A stretch of DNA of 64,000 nt, taken from contig NZ_CP010523.2 in NCBI RefSeq assembly GCF_000828055.2, positions 4,030,001 to 4,094,000 of the forward strand. The letters run 5' to 3'. Numbering within the stretch: the first letter of the stretch is position 1; every line of letters starts with the position of its first letter. A program made the position numbers and the translations under genes. This stretch comes from Klebsiella variicola. Its GTDB lineage: Bacteria > Pseudomonadota > Gammaproteobacteria > Enterobacterales > Enterobacteriaceae. Positions 55,664 through 64,000 of this stretch are shown piece by piece. Below the pieces are notes generated by a model. That model saw nothing but the letters and a program-made list of their open reading frames with translations, made no database searches and was not told the DNA's origin.

Positions 55664-55951
55664 TTAGTAAAGTAAAATTTGTGGGTGCTTTATTCCACAG
55701 GCTAACGCGTATCGCGTTAAGGTATCCAGACTGGCGCGGGTGATATTGGCTTCCATTCTGGAGACCGTCGGCGCACTCACCCCCATCCTCTGCGCCACCT
55801 GGGCTCGGGTCAGCCCCGCCTGCTCGCGCCATTGCGCCAGCATAGTACGTAATCGCTGTTGACGTTCTTGCGCATCGAACGCAGCCTGAACCTCAGGCTG
55901 GCTAAGCAGTTCTGTTTTTAACGTATCCCAGTCAATGATCTTTTTACTCAT
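55664..55951 (-). CDS. HigA-type antitoxin (XRE family)
   Basis: A 95-residue protein with a Cro/C1-type HTH in its second half (about residues 45-70, LTRAQVAQRMGVSAPTVSRME). The N-terminal region could contact the toxin. It overlaps the toxin gene's end by 8 nt, in the toxin-first order of HigBA modules. It should neutralise the toxin and repress the operon. Confidence 0.85.
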   Translation of the reverse strand: MSKKIIDWDTLKTELLSQPEVQAAFDAQERQQRLRTMLAQWREQAGLTRAQVAQRMGVSAPTVSRMEANITRASLDTLTRYALACGIKHPQILLY

Positions 55952-56261
55952 TGCGCATCTCCTCTAATCGCTTCAGAGCCAGGCGAATTTCCGATGACGG
56001 GGTTTTTTGCGTTTTCTTGACAAAAACCCGTAGCAGAAAGAGCGTCTTGCCTTGCTGAAAAACGTAGATCCCTCGCCCCTGTACCGAACCTAACGCACGA
56101 ATTTCAAATAACCCCTGCCCCAGCGGTTTACTGTCAGGTTCTCTCAGCGCGGTGGGATTTTGGCGTAACTTGTCTATTTGCCGGATCATCTTCGCCTGGA
56201 CAATGGGCGGAAGCGCCTGCAATTCCTTTTTAACGTCCACATGCACAACCAATCTGAACAT
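55944..56261 (-). CDS. HigB/RelE-type toxin (phage Gp49-like)
   Basis: A 105-residue protein of the RelE/HigB fold (Gp49-like family). It has the helical start KKELQALPPIVQAKMIRQID, the core strand LFEIRALGSVQGRGIYVFQQG and LFLLRVFVKKTQKTP with basic residues. Such toxins are ribosome-dependent mRNA interferases. It is the first gene of the pair and lies next to a recently duplicated repeat block. Confidence 0.85.
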   Translation of the reverse strand: MFRLVVHVDVKKELQALPPIVQAKMIRQIDKLRQNPTALREPDSKPLGQGLFEIRALGSVQGRGIYVFQQGKTLFLLRVFVKKTQKTPSSEIRLALKRLEEMRNE

Positions 56262-56301
56262 CAGACTCCCTTCTTCTGGAGGTTAGCATAGAAGACAAAT
56301 T

Positions 56302-56312
56302 GCCTTAAAGGC
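56302..56312. promoter_or_regulatory. Candidate autoregulatory operator of the toxin-antitoxin pair
   Basis: GCCTTAAAGGC (arms GCCTT and AAGGC) lies 41 nt upstream of the toxin start, with a wider GGTTAGC / GCTAATC inverted pair around it. XRE antitoxins usually bind such palindromes in their own promoter. Confidence 0.35.
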
Positions 56313-56392
56313 TAATCTTTGAGATACCCGGCAAGCCTATGCTCATTTGCAGCCAATCGCAGAAAAATGTGCTGAAACTGGAATCAGGGACG

Positions 56393-56418
56393 AAAAAAGG
56401 CCGCGACTGAGCGCGGCC
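56393..56418 (-). terminator. Rho-independent terminator of the DUF2157 gene
   Basis: On the minus strand a GGCCGCG/CGCGGCC stem (56399-56405 with 56412-56418) is followed by six T residues (56393-56398). It lies 27 nt after the DUF2157 stop. Confidence 0.9.
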
Positions 56419-56445
56419 TGAGGGGTTAGCGTTCTCAACGCGAGC

Positions 56446-57489
56446 TTATTTTTTCTCCACCTGCCCTTCGCCGGCGTGCCAGATGCGCTCGGCATAGCGG
56501 CCAATCACCGCCAGCGAGACGGCAAGGATCAGGAAAAACAGCACTTTGTGCATCCCGTTCCAGAAAAACTCAAAGAAACGGGTATAGAGATTGATCGCCA
56601 GGAAGGTTAGTCCGAAGCCGCGCAGCATTCCGTCATCGGTTTTCAGGCTGATAAAAATGCAGACGCCGGCCGCTACGGCAAACAGCAGCCCCCACGGCAA
56701 GAGTCGCGCCTGGCTCACCTGGTACCAGCTGTCTGCGTCGTAATTGCCGAAAATCGACAGGATCCACAGCGCAATAAACAGGTACGTGAGGCCCATCGCC
56801 TTGCTGACGGTAAACAGCTGCCGCTGGCGAAGCAGGGATTGCGCGCCGTAGCAGAGCGCCAGCAGCGCGCCGCCGAACAGGACGAAGCGAATCGGGTAGT
56901 TCATGCCCAGCCAGTAGGCGCCCCACCCCGAGACGTAGCCGGTTTCCGCGCCGAACCAGTTGCCCAGCGCCAGCAGAAAAAAGAGCCACACCAGCCCGGA
57001 GCGGGCAATATAGCCGATGGCGCCGTAAATCACGCATCCGGCCAGAAACAGCGGTGCGATATGGCCGCTGCCGTTATCCAGCCGTTCGCCAAGCTGCCAT
57101 AGCGACACGGCGGTAAAGACGACGCCCAGAAACAAAATCGCCTCGGTGCTGTAGTGCCACTGCCTCTCCCGCCGCTGGCGGCGAAAACCCCAGCCGTAGC
57201 AGGCGACCGCCAGCAGCGCAGGCAGCAGGATCCGCGTCAGCGCCGAGTGGCTGAACAGGCTCAGCAGCCACGCCACCAGCTCGCTGTCGGCAAACAGGCT
57301 GCCCAGAGCAATCAGCACGCAGGCCAGCGCGGTCCAGAAGGCGTAGCGGCTCAGGCGCCGCCAGTCGAAGGGGGAGACGCGCAGCGTGTGCGCCAGCCGC
57401 TGACTGTCCGACGGGGTTAACTCCCCGCTGGCCTGCCAGGCGTTCAGCGCGCGCTGAATAATGCGCTGCTCTTTTCGGGTTACGTTCAT
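56446..57489 (-). CDS. DUF2157 domain-containing membrane protein
   Basis: A 347-residue protein with a cytoplasmic N-terminal stretch (about 45 residues, KEQRIIQRALNAWQASGEL) matching the DUF2157 domain. About ten hydrophobic spans and a short charged tail follow. The ATG at 57489 is preferred to the one at 57495 because AAGGA then has a 6-nt spacing. Relatives are widespread integral membrane proteins without assigned function. Single gene with its own terminator. Confidence 0.82.
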   Translation of the reverse strand: MNVTRKEQRIIQRALNAWQASGELTPSDSQRLAHTLRVSPFDWRRLSRYAFWTALACVLIALGSLFADSELVAWLLSLFSHSALTRILLPALLAVACYGWGFRRQRRERQWHYSTEAILFLGVVFTAVSLWQLGERLDNGSGHIAPLFLAGCVIYGAIGYIARSGLVWLFFLLALGNWFGAETGYVSGWGAYWLGMNYPIRFVLFGGALLALCYGAQSLLRQRQLFTVSKAMGLTYLFIALWILSIFGNYDADSWYQVSQARLLPWGLLFAVAAGVCIFISLKTDDGMLRGFGLTFLAINLYTRFFEFFWNGMHKVLFFLILAVSLAVIGRYAERIWHAGEGQVEKK

Positions 57490-57540
57490 AGGCATTCCTT
57501 GAGACTGATGACAAACCTGTTTTCGCTAATGTGCTCGCCT

Positions 57541-57578
57541 TTCTGCCGGGTGGCGGCGTACGCCTTACCCGGCCTACA
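57541..57578. repeat. REP-like palindrome upstream of the DUF2157 gene
   Basis: GCCGGGTGGCGGCGTACGCC followed by TTACCCGGCCTAC is a typical REP unit, very close to 55007-55039. Confidence 0.7.
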
Positions 57579-57604
57579 AACCCAAATCACCGCGGGTCCT
57601 GGGG

Positions 57605-57960
57605 CTGCTGAAACTGCCGATGCTGGCGGCCTCAACATCGCTGAGACGTTCCCGGCAGGCCGGGGCAGCCCGCATGGATGCGGGCTGAGGGCCGTGTTTT
57701 GCACGGACGCTGCCTCGGCCCGACCCGAAGCCTGCAGGGATAAGTCGAAGGCACCACGCAGTGGCGATGTTGCTGGCCGGAGCCCGGGGGTACAGGGGGC
57801 GGCGGCGACTGGCCGCCCCCTGTGCGCTCCCTGCGCCATGAGTGACATAACGCAGAAGGCGTATCGGGAGCGCAATGTGTGCTGAAGTCGTAGATCACAT
57901 ACAGGACTTCCCGACAGTGCTTTCCCTACCCCTCTCCCGGAGGGTAAGGGAACCGTCCAG
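57605..57960. repeat. Dispersed structured repeat element, long form
   Basis: This is the longer relative of 24036-24290. The shared ends are nearly identical, but it has about 120 extra nt (57665-57788) with a perfect hairpin CAGCCCGCAT/ATGCGGGCTG and a second, CCGTG/CACGG. It also keeps the strong GGGGGCGGC/GCCGCCCCC stem and ends in a CCCTCTCCCGGAGGG palindrome. Two open frames cross it on opposite strands, but neither has a ribosome binding site or a recognisable domain. Confidence 0.7.
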
Positions 57961-58018
57961 CAGCGCCGGCCGGGAATACCCGAAGATGGCACATTGCCAG
58001 CCATCTGATTCCTTGTGA

Positions 58019-58885
58019 TTAATGTTGGTCCAGCCACGCCAGCGCCTGCTCGCCCGCCTCGTCCATCGGCAGATAGACCAGCAGGCGCGAACCGTTGCGC
58101 GGCGCCGAATACCAGTACATCTGCTGCAGACTGAATCGCCCGAGCTGCGGGTGGTTAAAATGTTTAATCTGGTTTTCCACACCGCGCACCTCGTAACGCT
58201 GATGCCACAGCGCTTCAAACTCCGACGAGGCGGCGAAAAAGCGCGCCAGCTTGTTTTCCCACGCCGGATCGCCACGGTGCTCGGCCATCGCGGCGCGGAA
58301 ATAGGAGACGAAGGTCGGCAGCACATCGCGATTTTCGATCCGGCTGCGCCAGGTCTCATGGGTCAGATAGAGATAAATACAGTTGCGATCTTCTTCCGGG
58401 AGGGTGGCGAAATCGATGCCCATCAGGCGGCAGAAGCTGTCGTTCCAGGCCACAATATCAAAGTTCGGTTTCTGAATGCTGGCCGGCTGCGGCATCAGGC
58501 TGTCCAGCATCCGGCGGGTGCCGGGGCTGATGCCTTCGCACACCGTCACCTGGGTGGCTTCCGGCGGGGTCAGCCCCGCCAGTACGAACAGGTGCCGGGT
58601 CTCCAGCGGACTGCACTGCAGGGCATTCGCGACCCCCACCAGCACCGCCTCCGACGGATTCACCTCCCGCCCCTGCTCCAGCCAGGTGTACCAGGTGACG
58701 CCGACGTCGGCGAGCATCGCCACCTCTTCCCGACGCAGGCCCGGCGTGCGCCGGCGGCCCACGCGGGGCAACCCCAGGCGCTGCGGATCGAGGCTTTCAC
58801 GGCGGGCGCGCAAAAATGCCCCCAGCTGTTTGCGTCGATCGTCCGGCACGGCGATCGTCAACTCCCGTTGCGGCATCGTGGTCAT
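58019..58885 (-). CDS. XRE-family regulator with MmyB-like ligand domain
   Basis: A 288-residue protein with an N-terminal HTH (about residues 15-80; RRTPGLRREEVAMLADVGVTWYTWLEQGR) and a C-terminal MmyB-like domain (PNFDIVAWNDSFCRLMG). This family typically regulates an adjacent oxidoreductase or exporter gene. Here the neighbour is a divergent MFS transporter. The ATG at 58885 is used because GGAGG precedes it; a GTG sits one codon upstream. The effector is unknown. Confidence 0.87.
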   Translation of the reverse strand: MTTMPQRELTIAVPDDRRKQLGAFLRARRESLDPQRLGLPRVGRRRTPGLRREEVAMLADVGVTWYTWLEQGREVNPSEAVLVGVANALQCSPLETRHLFVLAGLTPPEATQVTVCEGISPGTRRMLDSLMPQPASIQKPNFDIVAWNDSFCRLMGIDFATLPEEDRNCIYLYLTHETWRSRIENRDVLPTFVSYFRAAMAEHRGDPAWENKLARFFAASSEFEALWHQRYEVRGVENQIKHFNHPQLGRFSLQQMYWYSAPRNGSRLLVYLPMDEAGEQALAWLDQH

Positions 58886-58909
58886 CACCCCTCCAGCATA
58901 GTAGTGCCA

Positions 58910-58935
58910 GTACCAGTATAGGCAGGAACTGGTAC
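58910..58935. promoter_or_regulatory. Candidate operator between XRE regulator and MFS exporter
   Basis: Arms GTACCAGT (58910-58917) and ACTGGTAC (58928-58935) are exact complements with a 10-nt spacer, centred in the 108-nt divergent promoter region. An extra half-like GTGCCAGT precedes it. Likely the regulator's binding site. Confidence 0.6.
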
Positions 58936-58993
58936 CCGTTTAATTTATCGGTAATGCTACGTCGGTCTGCTGAATGACGCAATGGAGAATCCC

Positions 58994-60421
58994 ATGAATA
59001 CGTCTGCTGTTTCACCCGGCCGCGCCGGTCTGTTGCTGCTGCTGGGCGGCCAGATGCTGCCGCTTATTGATACCTCGATCACCAATGTGGCGCTGGACGC
59101 CATCACCCACACCCTGGCGGCCAGCGCCACGCAGCTGGAACTCATCGTCGCGCTCTACGGCGTCGCCTTTGCCGTCTGCCTGGCGATGGGCAGTAAGCTT
59201 GGCGATAACTATGGCCGCCGGCGCCTGTTTATGTGGGGCGTCGCCCTCTTTGGCATCGCTTCCCTGCTGTGCGGGATGGCGAACAGCATCAGCGCCCTGC
59301 TGGCGGCCCGCACCCTGCAGGGCGCCGGGGCGGCGCTGATTGTGCCGCAGATCCTCGCCACTCTGCACGTGACCCTCAAAGGCCCCGCCCACGCCCGGGC
59401 TATCAGCCTGTATGGCGGCATCGGCGGGATCGCCTTTATTGTCGGACAGATGGGCGGCGGCTGGCTGGTATCGGCGGACATCGCCGGACTGGGCTGGCGC
59501 AACGCCTTTTTTATCAATGTGCCGATCTGCCTGCTGGTGTTGGCTCTGAGCCGCCGCTATGTGCCGGAAACCCGTCGCGAGACGCCGTCGCGTATTGACT
59601 GGCTGGGCACGCTGTACCTCGCGCTGATCCTCTGCTGCCTGCTGTTCCCGATGGCCCTCGGTCCGGAGCTGCACTGGCCGCTGTGGCTGCAGCTGATGCT
59701 GGTGGCGGTCCTGCCGCTCATGTTCGCCATGCGTCAGAGCGCCCTGCGCCAGCAGCAGCGCGGCGACCATCCCCTGCTGCCGCCGCGTCTGCTGCAGTTG
59801 ACCAGCATCCGCTTCGGGATGGCCATCGCCCTGCTGTTTTTCAGCGCCTGGTCCGGCTTTATGTTCTGCATGGCGCTGACCATGCAGGAGGGGCTGGGGA
59901 TGGCGCCGTGGCAGTCCGGCAATAGCTTTATCGCCCTCGGCGTGGCCTATTTTATTTCGGCGCTGTATGCCCCGCGGCTTATCGCCCGCCACAGCATGGG
60001 GCGGATCCTGTTGACTGGTCTGGCGGTGCAGATCGCCGGGCTACTGCTGCTGTGCGCCACCTTCTCCCGCTTCGGCATCGCCACCACCGCCCTGACGCTG
60101 GTCCCCGCCACGGCGCTGATCGGCTACGGTCAGGCGCTGATCGTCAACAGCTTTTACCGGATTGGCATGCGCGATATCAGCGCCAGCGACGCCGGGGCCG
60201 GGAGCGCCATCCTCAGCACCCTGCAGCAGGCGACCCTCGGTCTCGGACCGGCTATCCTTGGTTCGCTGTTCCTGGCGCTGGCCCGTCGCGGCGGCGGAAA
60301 CTATCCGCAGGCGCTGATTGATTTTCTGCTGGTCGAGGTGGCCATGATGCTGTTGCTGGGGGCGATCGCGCTGTGGCTGCGCCATCATCTCAACCGACAG
60401 CCGGCGACGGTAGCGTCGTAA
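58994..60421 (+). CDS. MFS transporter, DHA2-like (14 spans)
   Basis: A 475-residue membrane protein of the drug:H+ antiporter-2 type. It has [14 protein letters not shown] near the N-terminus (motif D1-like), the loop [14 protein letters not shown] between spans 2 and 3 (motif A) and [14 protein letters not shown] (motif B/C region). It probably exports a toxic organic compound by proton antiport. The ATG at 58994 has GGAG 6 nt upstream; the earlier ATG at 58982 overlaps that site. It is controlled in all likelihood by the divergent XRE regulator. Confidence 0.88.
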   Translation: MNTSAVSPGRAGLLLLLGGQMLPLIDTSITNVALDAITHTLAASATQLELIVALYGVAFAVCLAMGSKLGDNYGRRRLFMWGVALFGIASLLCGMANSISALLAARTLQGAGAALIVPQILATLHVTLKGPAHARAISLYGGIGGIAFIVGQMGGGWLVSADIAGLGWRNAFFINVPICLLVLALSRRYVPETRRETPSRIDWLGTLYLALILCCLLFPMALGPELHWPLWLQLMLVAVLPLMFAMRQSALRQQQRGDHPLLPPRLLQLTSIRFGMAIALLFFSAWSGFMFCMALTMQEGLGMAPWQSGNSFIALGVAYFISALYAPRLIARHSMGRILLTGLAVQIAGLLLLCATFSRFGIATTALTLVPATALIGYGQALIVNSFYRIGMRDISASDAGAGSAILSTLQQATLGLGPAILGSLFLALARRGGGNYPQALIDFLLVEVAMMLLLGAIALWLRHHLNRQPATVAS

Positions 60422-60491
60422 TACCGGCGGCGGTGATTTGCATAATAGCTATCCAGCGGTCATCATACCCGCTGGATATTCAGGAGACGTT

Positions 60492-61736
60492 ATGCAGGAA
60501 TTAATATCGCAAATTGCCGCCTTAGGTATCGAAATAACCCCCACCCGCTCGCTGATGATTATCTTCGGCATTATCTTATTCACCGCCGTCGTCGTGCATC
60601 TGATATTGCACAAAGTGGTCCTGCGCGCGTTCGAAAAACGGGCGTTGGCCAGCAGCCATCTGTGGCTGCAAATCATCACGCAGAATAAACTCTTTCACCG
60701 ACTGGCCTTTACCCTGCAGGGGATCATCGTCAACGTGCAGGCGGTGCTGTGGCTGCAAAAAGGCAGCGAGGCCGCGGAAATATTAACCACCGTGGCTCAG
60801 CTATGGGTGATGATATATGCCATGCTGTCCTTCTTCTCGCTGCTGGATGTGATCTTAAAGCTGGCGCAGAAATTTCCTGCCGCCTCTCAGCTGCCGCTGA
60901 AGGGGATATTCCAGGGGATTAAGCTGGTGACGGCGATTATTATCGGCATCCTGATTATTTCGCTGCTGATAGGCCAGTCACCGGCAATCCTGATTAGCGG
61001 GCTCGGCGCGATGGCCGCGGTGCTGATGCTGGTGTTTAAAGATCCGATCCTCGGTCTGGTGGCCGGTATCCAGCTCTCTGCTAACGATATGCTCAAGCTT
61101 GGCGACTGGCTGGAGATGCCGAAGTACGGCGCCGACGGCGCGGTGATCGATATCGGCCTCACCACGGTCAAGGTACGCAACTGGGACAACACCATCACCA
61201 CCATTCCAACCTGGTCGCTGGTCTCCGACTCGTTTAAAAACTGGAGCGGCATGTCGGCCTCCGGCGGCCGCCGCATCAAACGCAGCCTTAACATCGACAC
61301 CACCAGCATTCATTTTCTTGATGAACAGGAGCAGCAGCGCCTGATCCGGGCGAAGTTGCTTAAGCCCTATATGGATTCGCGCCACGAGGAGATTAGCGCC
61401 TGGAACCAGCAGTACGCCGGGGAACAGTCGGTTCTCAATGAGCGGCGAATGACCAATGTCGGCACCTTCCGCGCCTATCTGCAGGAGTATTTACGCCATC
61501 ATCCACGCATCCGCCAGGATATGACCCTGATGGTGCGCCAGCTGGCGCCGGATGCCAACGGGTTGCCCATCGAGATCTACTGCTTCACCAACACCGTGGT
61601 ATGGGCGGAATATGAGGGGATCCAGGCGGATATTTTCGACCATGTCTTCGCCGTGGTGGAGGAGTTTGGCTTACGCATTCATCAAACGCCCACCGGCAAC
61701 GACATTCGCGCGCTGGCGGGCGCCTTCTCTCGCTGA
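60492..61736 (+). CDS. ybdG: Mechanosensitive channel YbdG
   Basis: A 414-residue protein, nearly identical over its second half to E. coli YbdG (415 residues), a miniconductance MscS-like channel. The pore helix is [19 protein letters not shown], followed by [20 protein letters not shown] and [19 protein letters not shown]. The ATG at 60492 follows AGGAGACG. It relieves turgor on osmotic down-shift. A more divergent paralogue lies at 6902-8158. Its stop is 2 nt from the stop of the convergent LacI gene. Confidence 0.93.
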   Translation: MQELISQIAALGIEITPTRSLMIIFGIILFTAVVVHLILHKVVLRAFEKRALASSHLWLQIITQNKLFHRLAFTLQGIIVNVQAVLWLQKGSEAAEILTTVAQLWVMIYAMLSFFSLLDVILKLAQKFPAASQLPLKGIFQGIKLVTAIIIGILIISLLIGQSPAILISGLGAMAAVLMLVFKDPILGLVAGIQLSANDMLKLGDWLEMPKYGADGAVIDIGLTTVKVRNWDNTITTIPTWSLVSDSFKNWSGMSASGGRRIKRSLNIDTTSIHFLDEQEQQRLIRAKLLKPYMDSRHEEISAWNQQYAGEQSVLNERRMTNVGTFRAYLQEYLRHHPRIRQDMTLMVRQLAPDANGLPIEIYCFTNTVVWAEYEGIQADIFDHVFAVVEEFGLRIHQTPTGNDIRALAGAFSR

Positions 61737-61738
61737 CC

Positions 61739-62719
61739 TCAGGCGCTGGCGCGGGCTATCACGCGCCAGTCCATCATCACCCGCTCGACGGCAGCGTCGG
61801 GATCGTCGATGCGTTTCATTAACAGGGCCACCGCCGTGCGGCCGATCGCCCGGGAGGGCTGTTCGACGGTGGTCAGCTGCGGGGAGACCACTTCCGCCAG
61901 CTCGGTGCCGTCGAAGCCGATCACCGCGATATCCTCCGGCACCCGCAGTCCGGCCTGGTCAATCGCCCGCAGCGCCCCGGCAGCAAGTGAGTCCGAAACG
62001 GCAAACACCGCGTCGGGCTGCTCGTCTTGCGACAGCAGCTGCTCCATCGCCCGTTTACCGGCCGCCGCGCTAAGATCCTGCGCGTAAGTCACCTGCTGAT
62101 ACACCAGACCGTGCACGTGCAGCACGCTTTTATAGCCGCGCTCGCGCAGACGGGCATAGCGATAGCTCAGGTCGTGATTAATGAGCGCAATGCGGCGGCG
62201 GCCGCTATCGGCCAGTCGGGACACCGCCCCCTGAGCCGCCTCGACGTCGTTAATCCCGACGCAGGAGATGCTGCCGGTGTCGGCATACTCCGCGCACTGC
62301 ACCCAGGGCGCATCGCCAATCATGGTGGTCAGTTCCGGCAGGCTGGAGAGCGCGTTCATGGTAATAATGCCGTCGACCATTTTGCCGGAGAGCAGCTGCA
62401 GGCCCGAGGTCGAGCGGGCCAGATCCGACCCGGAGTTACACAGCAGAATGCGGTAGCCATTCTTCTCCGCCTCTTCTTCTATCCCTTTCACCACCTCGGC
62501 GCAAAAGGGGTTAGCGATATTGGAGACCATCACCAGGATCATATTGCTGCGAGCGGTTCGCAGCTGACGCGCCAGCAGGTTCGGCTGATAGTTGCTCTCT
62601 TTGATCGCCTGCAGCACGCGCTCACGGTTTTTGGCTTTTACCGTATCGCTGTTGTTCAGCACCCGCGACACCGTGGCCACCGAGACGCCGGCCAGACGAG
62701 CAATTTTCTGAATAGACAT
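61739..62719 (-). CDS. LacI family transcriptional regulator
   Basis: A 326-residue repressor with the N-terminal HTH and hinge (IQKIARLAGVSVATVSRVLN, residues about 3-22) and a periplasmic-binding-protein-like effector domain (NMILVMVSNIANPFCAEVV and later AVIGFDGTELAEVVSPQLTT). It resembles CytR/PurR-type members and should sense a sugar or nucleoside. The genes it controls may include the oxidoreductase truncated at the right edge, but they are not adjacent on the same promoter. Confidence 0.9.
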   Translation of the reverse strand: MSIQKIARLAGVSVATVSRVLNNSDTVKAKNRERVLQAIKESNYQPNLLARQLRTARSNMILVMVSNIANPFCAEVVKGIEEEAEKNGYRILLCNSGSDLARSTSGLQLLSGKMVDGIITMNALSSLPELTTMIGDAPWVQCAEYADTGSISCVGINDVEAAQGAVSRLADSGRRRIALINHDLSYRYARLRERGYKSVLHVHGLVYQQVTYAQDLSAAAGKRAMEQLLSQDEQPDAVFAVSDSLAAGALRAIDQAGLRVPEDIAVIGFDGTELAEVVSPQLTTVEQPSRAIGRTAVALLMKRIDDPDAAVERVMMDWRVIARASA

Positions 62720-62952
62720 AAACCCTGCACTTCCTGCGATAGAGGTGGATCCTGCAGGCTATCATAAATGACCTCTGGTCAGCCTGCCAGCCTGGCGCGA
62801 AAGCGCGGGAACGCACGAGAAAACTATTAAAAATCAGGGCTTCTCTCCCACGCCGTTAACGCGCATCCTTTTGCCGTTCCACCCGGTTCGCGCTCTGGCG
62901 ACAGCCCCCCTGGCGCCCTATTTCTTCGTTTATGATTAAGGATGATATCTCC

Positions 62953-63369
62953 ATGAGGCTCTCCACCGCGGTTCTCGCCCTCAGCTGTGCCCTGGCAACG
63001 ATCACCGGCTGCACCTCGTCAAAATCGTCACCGGAACGCCACGCTTACGCGTTTGTCGCCCACCGCTCCGATTTTGTCGGCGGCAATTTCACCGTCAACC
63101 GCCAGGAAAATTACCGTTTAAACCTGCCGACCTTCACGGCAATGTACGCCCGCGGCCAGCAGGATAAAGCCGCTGGCATGAGTGAAAGCGACGCCCGCCG
63201 CACCGCTGAGGCCATCAAACAACAGGCGGCGCAGGGCACCCGCACCGAGCACGCCTTTACCGGCAACGCCAGCGACAAATGGGATAATGCGATGGAAAAT
63301 AAAGATGCCGTCCTGTTCGGCAACGAGCTCTCCGGTGCCTATCTCGACGGCTATCTTGGGGTGAAATAA
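62953..63369 (+). CDS. Exc2-family-like lipoprotein
   Basis: The 138-residue precursor has a signal peptide and lipobox ITGC (MRLSTAVLALSCALATITGC, Cys20). The mature part (HAYAFVAHRSDFVGGNF, later TFTAMYARGQQDKAAGMSE) resembles the Exc2 entry-exclusion lipoprotein family of small plasmids, which also has chromosomal members in enterobacteria. A surface or envelope role is likely; exclusion activity is not implied. The ATG at 62953 is used; an earlier ATG at 62932 lies before the signal peptide. Confidence 0.7.
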   Translation: MRLSTAVLALSCALATITGCTSSKSSPERHAYAFVAHRSDFVGGNFTVNRQENYRLNLPTFTAMYARGQQDKAAGMSESDARRTAEAIKQQAAQGTRTEHAFTGNASDKWDNAMENKDAVLFGNELSGAYLDGYLGVK

Positions 63370-63388
63370 TCCTGCGCCCCGCCTGCGC

Positions 63389-64000
63389 TCAGCGTTCGAC
63401 GCTGACCCAGCGCTGCTGCTGATGGCTTTTGACGATCGCCTCGATGATGTACATCACATCGGCGCCGTCGTCGAAAGCGGCGAAGCGCCGGGCCCCGGCC
63501 TCCGGCATCTTCCCGGCGCGCACCGCCTGATAAAAATGCCCCATCATATTCTTGAAGGCATCCGGCCAGCCCTCAATATGGCCGCCGGGATAATGGGCGC
63601 TGGCGGCGGCCTCCGGCCGCAGCAGGCTCGGGTCGTCGCTGAGCAGGCGATCCGGCTGCTCGCGGTGGCCGATCCACAGTCGCTGGGGCACTTCCTGATC
63701 CCAGGCCAGAGAACAGAGGCTGCCGTTAATCTCCACCGCCAGACGGTTTTTCCGCCCGGCGCTCACCTGGGAGACCATCAAGCTGCCTTTGCTGCCATCG
63801 TCAAAACGCAACAGCACCGAGCCAAAGTCCTCAGTATCGACAGGCCGGGTTTCATATGCCTGCGCCTCGTGAACGGCGCTGAAGGTCGCTTTACCATTGA
63901 CCGGCGCTTTACGCGTTGGCCAGACAATCGACAGATCCGCCATCACCTCGACAATCCGCCGACCGGTCATAAACTGTACGGTATCGCACCAGTGGGAGCC
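63389..64000 (-). CDS. Gfo/Idh/MocA family oxidoreductase, C-terminal part (runs off the window)
   Basis: An open frame of 203 codons continues without a start through the right edge (it reads GSHWCDTVQFMTGRRIVEV at the boundary). It is the C-terminal half of a Gfo/Idh/MocA-type NAD(P)-dependent sugar oxidoreductase: GSHW with the catalytic-region His, DFGSVLLRFDDGSKGSL and YPGGHIEGWPDAFKNMM. The N-terminal Rossmann domain lies outside. Typical substrates are inositol or other sugars and polyols; none can be assigned here. Confidence 0.88.
   Translation of the reverse strand, partial: GSHWCDTVQFMTGRRIVEVMADLSIVWPTRKAPVNGKATFSAVHEAQAYETRPVDTEDFGSVLLRFDDGSKGSLMVSQVSAGRKNRLAVEINGSLCSLAWDQEVPQRLWIGHREQPDRLLSDDPSLLRPEAAASAHYPGGHIEGWPDAFKNMMGHFYQAVRAGKMPEAGARRFAAFDDGADVMYIIEAIVKSHQQQRWVSVER

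Overview
The window looks like chromosomal DNA of a Klebsiella species, most likely the K. pneumoniae complex. It is GC-rich and enterobacterial in gene content. It carries the divergent betT / betIBA choline-glycine betaine locus, the ramR - romA - ramA locus typical of Klebsiella, and the enterobacterial genes nfsB, ybdF, ybdG and ybdK. No tRNA, rRNA, CRISPR array, transposase or prophage gene was seen.

Layout. 1-5100: a ribose-type ABC importer segment (DUF2291 lipoprotein, RbsA-like ATPase, RbsC-like permease) with two short-chain dehydrogenases. 5150-8830: a GST gene divergent from a LysR regulator, a YbdG-type mechanosensitive channel, and ivy. 8876-14789: choline uptake and conversion to glycine betaine. 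14850-18450: small lipoproteins, a YheO-like regulator overlapping a PhzF-family gene, a 41-residue membrane peptide and an acetyltransferase. 18656-23720: a complete peptide/nickel-type ABC importer. 24330-33708: a class III aminotransferase, an SDR, a polar amino-acid ABC importer, two MocR-type regulators and an EamA exporter. 33812-40754: a second peptide-type ABC importer in one operon with an M20 N-carbamoyl/allantoate-type amidohydrolase. 41081-42963: ybdK and a phosphodiester-glycosidase-like protein. 43838-50800: an RND pump pair (no outer-membrane partner) and a P2A-type ATPase. 51002-54956: small membrane proteins, ramA, romA, ramR, ybdF and nfsB. 55664-57489: a HigBA-type toxin-antitoxin pair and a DUF2157 membrane protein. 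58019-64000: an XRE regulator facing an MFS exporter, ybdG, a LacI regulator, an Exc2-like lipoprotein and a truncated Gfo/Idh/MocA oxidoreductase.

The long non-coding stretches are built from repeats. These are REP-like palindromes, a 97-bp unit repeated almost four times in tandem (43461-43837), a 222-bp tandem duplication (55171-55614), and a dispersed structured element present at about 24.0 and 57.6 kb.

The most interesting unexplained signals are these. The SERCA-like ATPase has lost two canonical M5/M6 acidic cation ligands and is divergent from a 36-residue single-span peptide. A perfect inverted repeat covers the nfsB ribosome binding site. The romA leader carries a terminator-like hairpin just after the RamR operator. 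Several perfect palindromes sit in divergent promoter regions.
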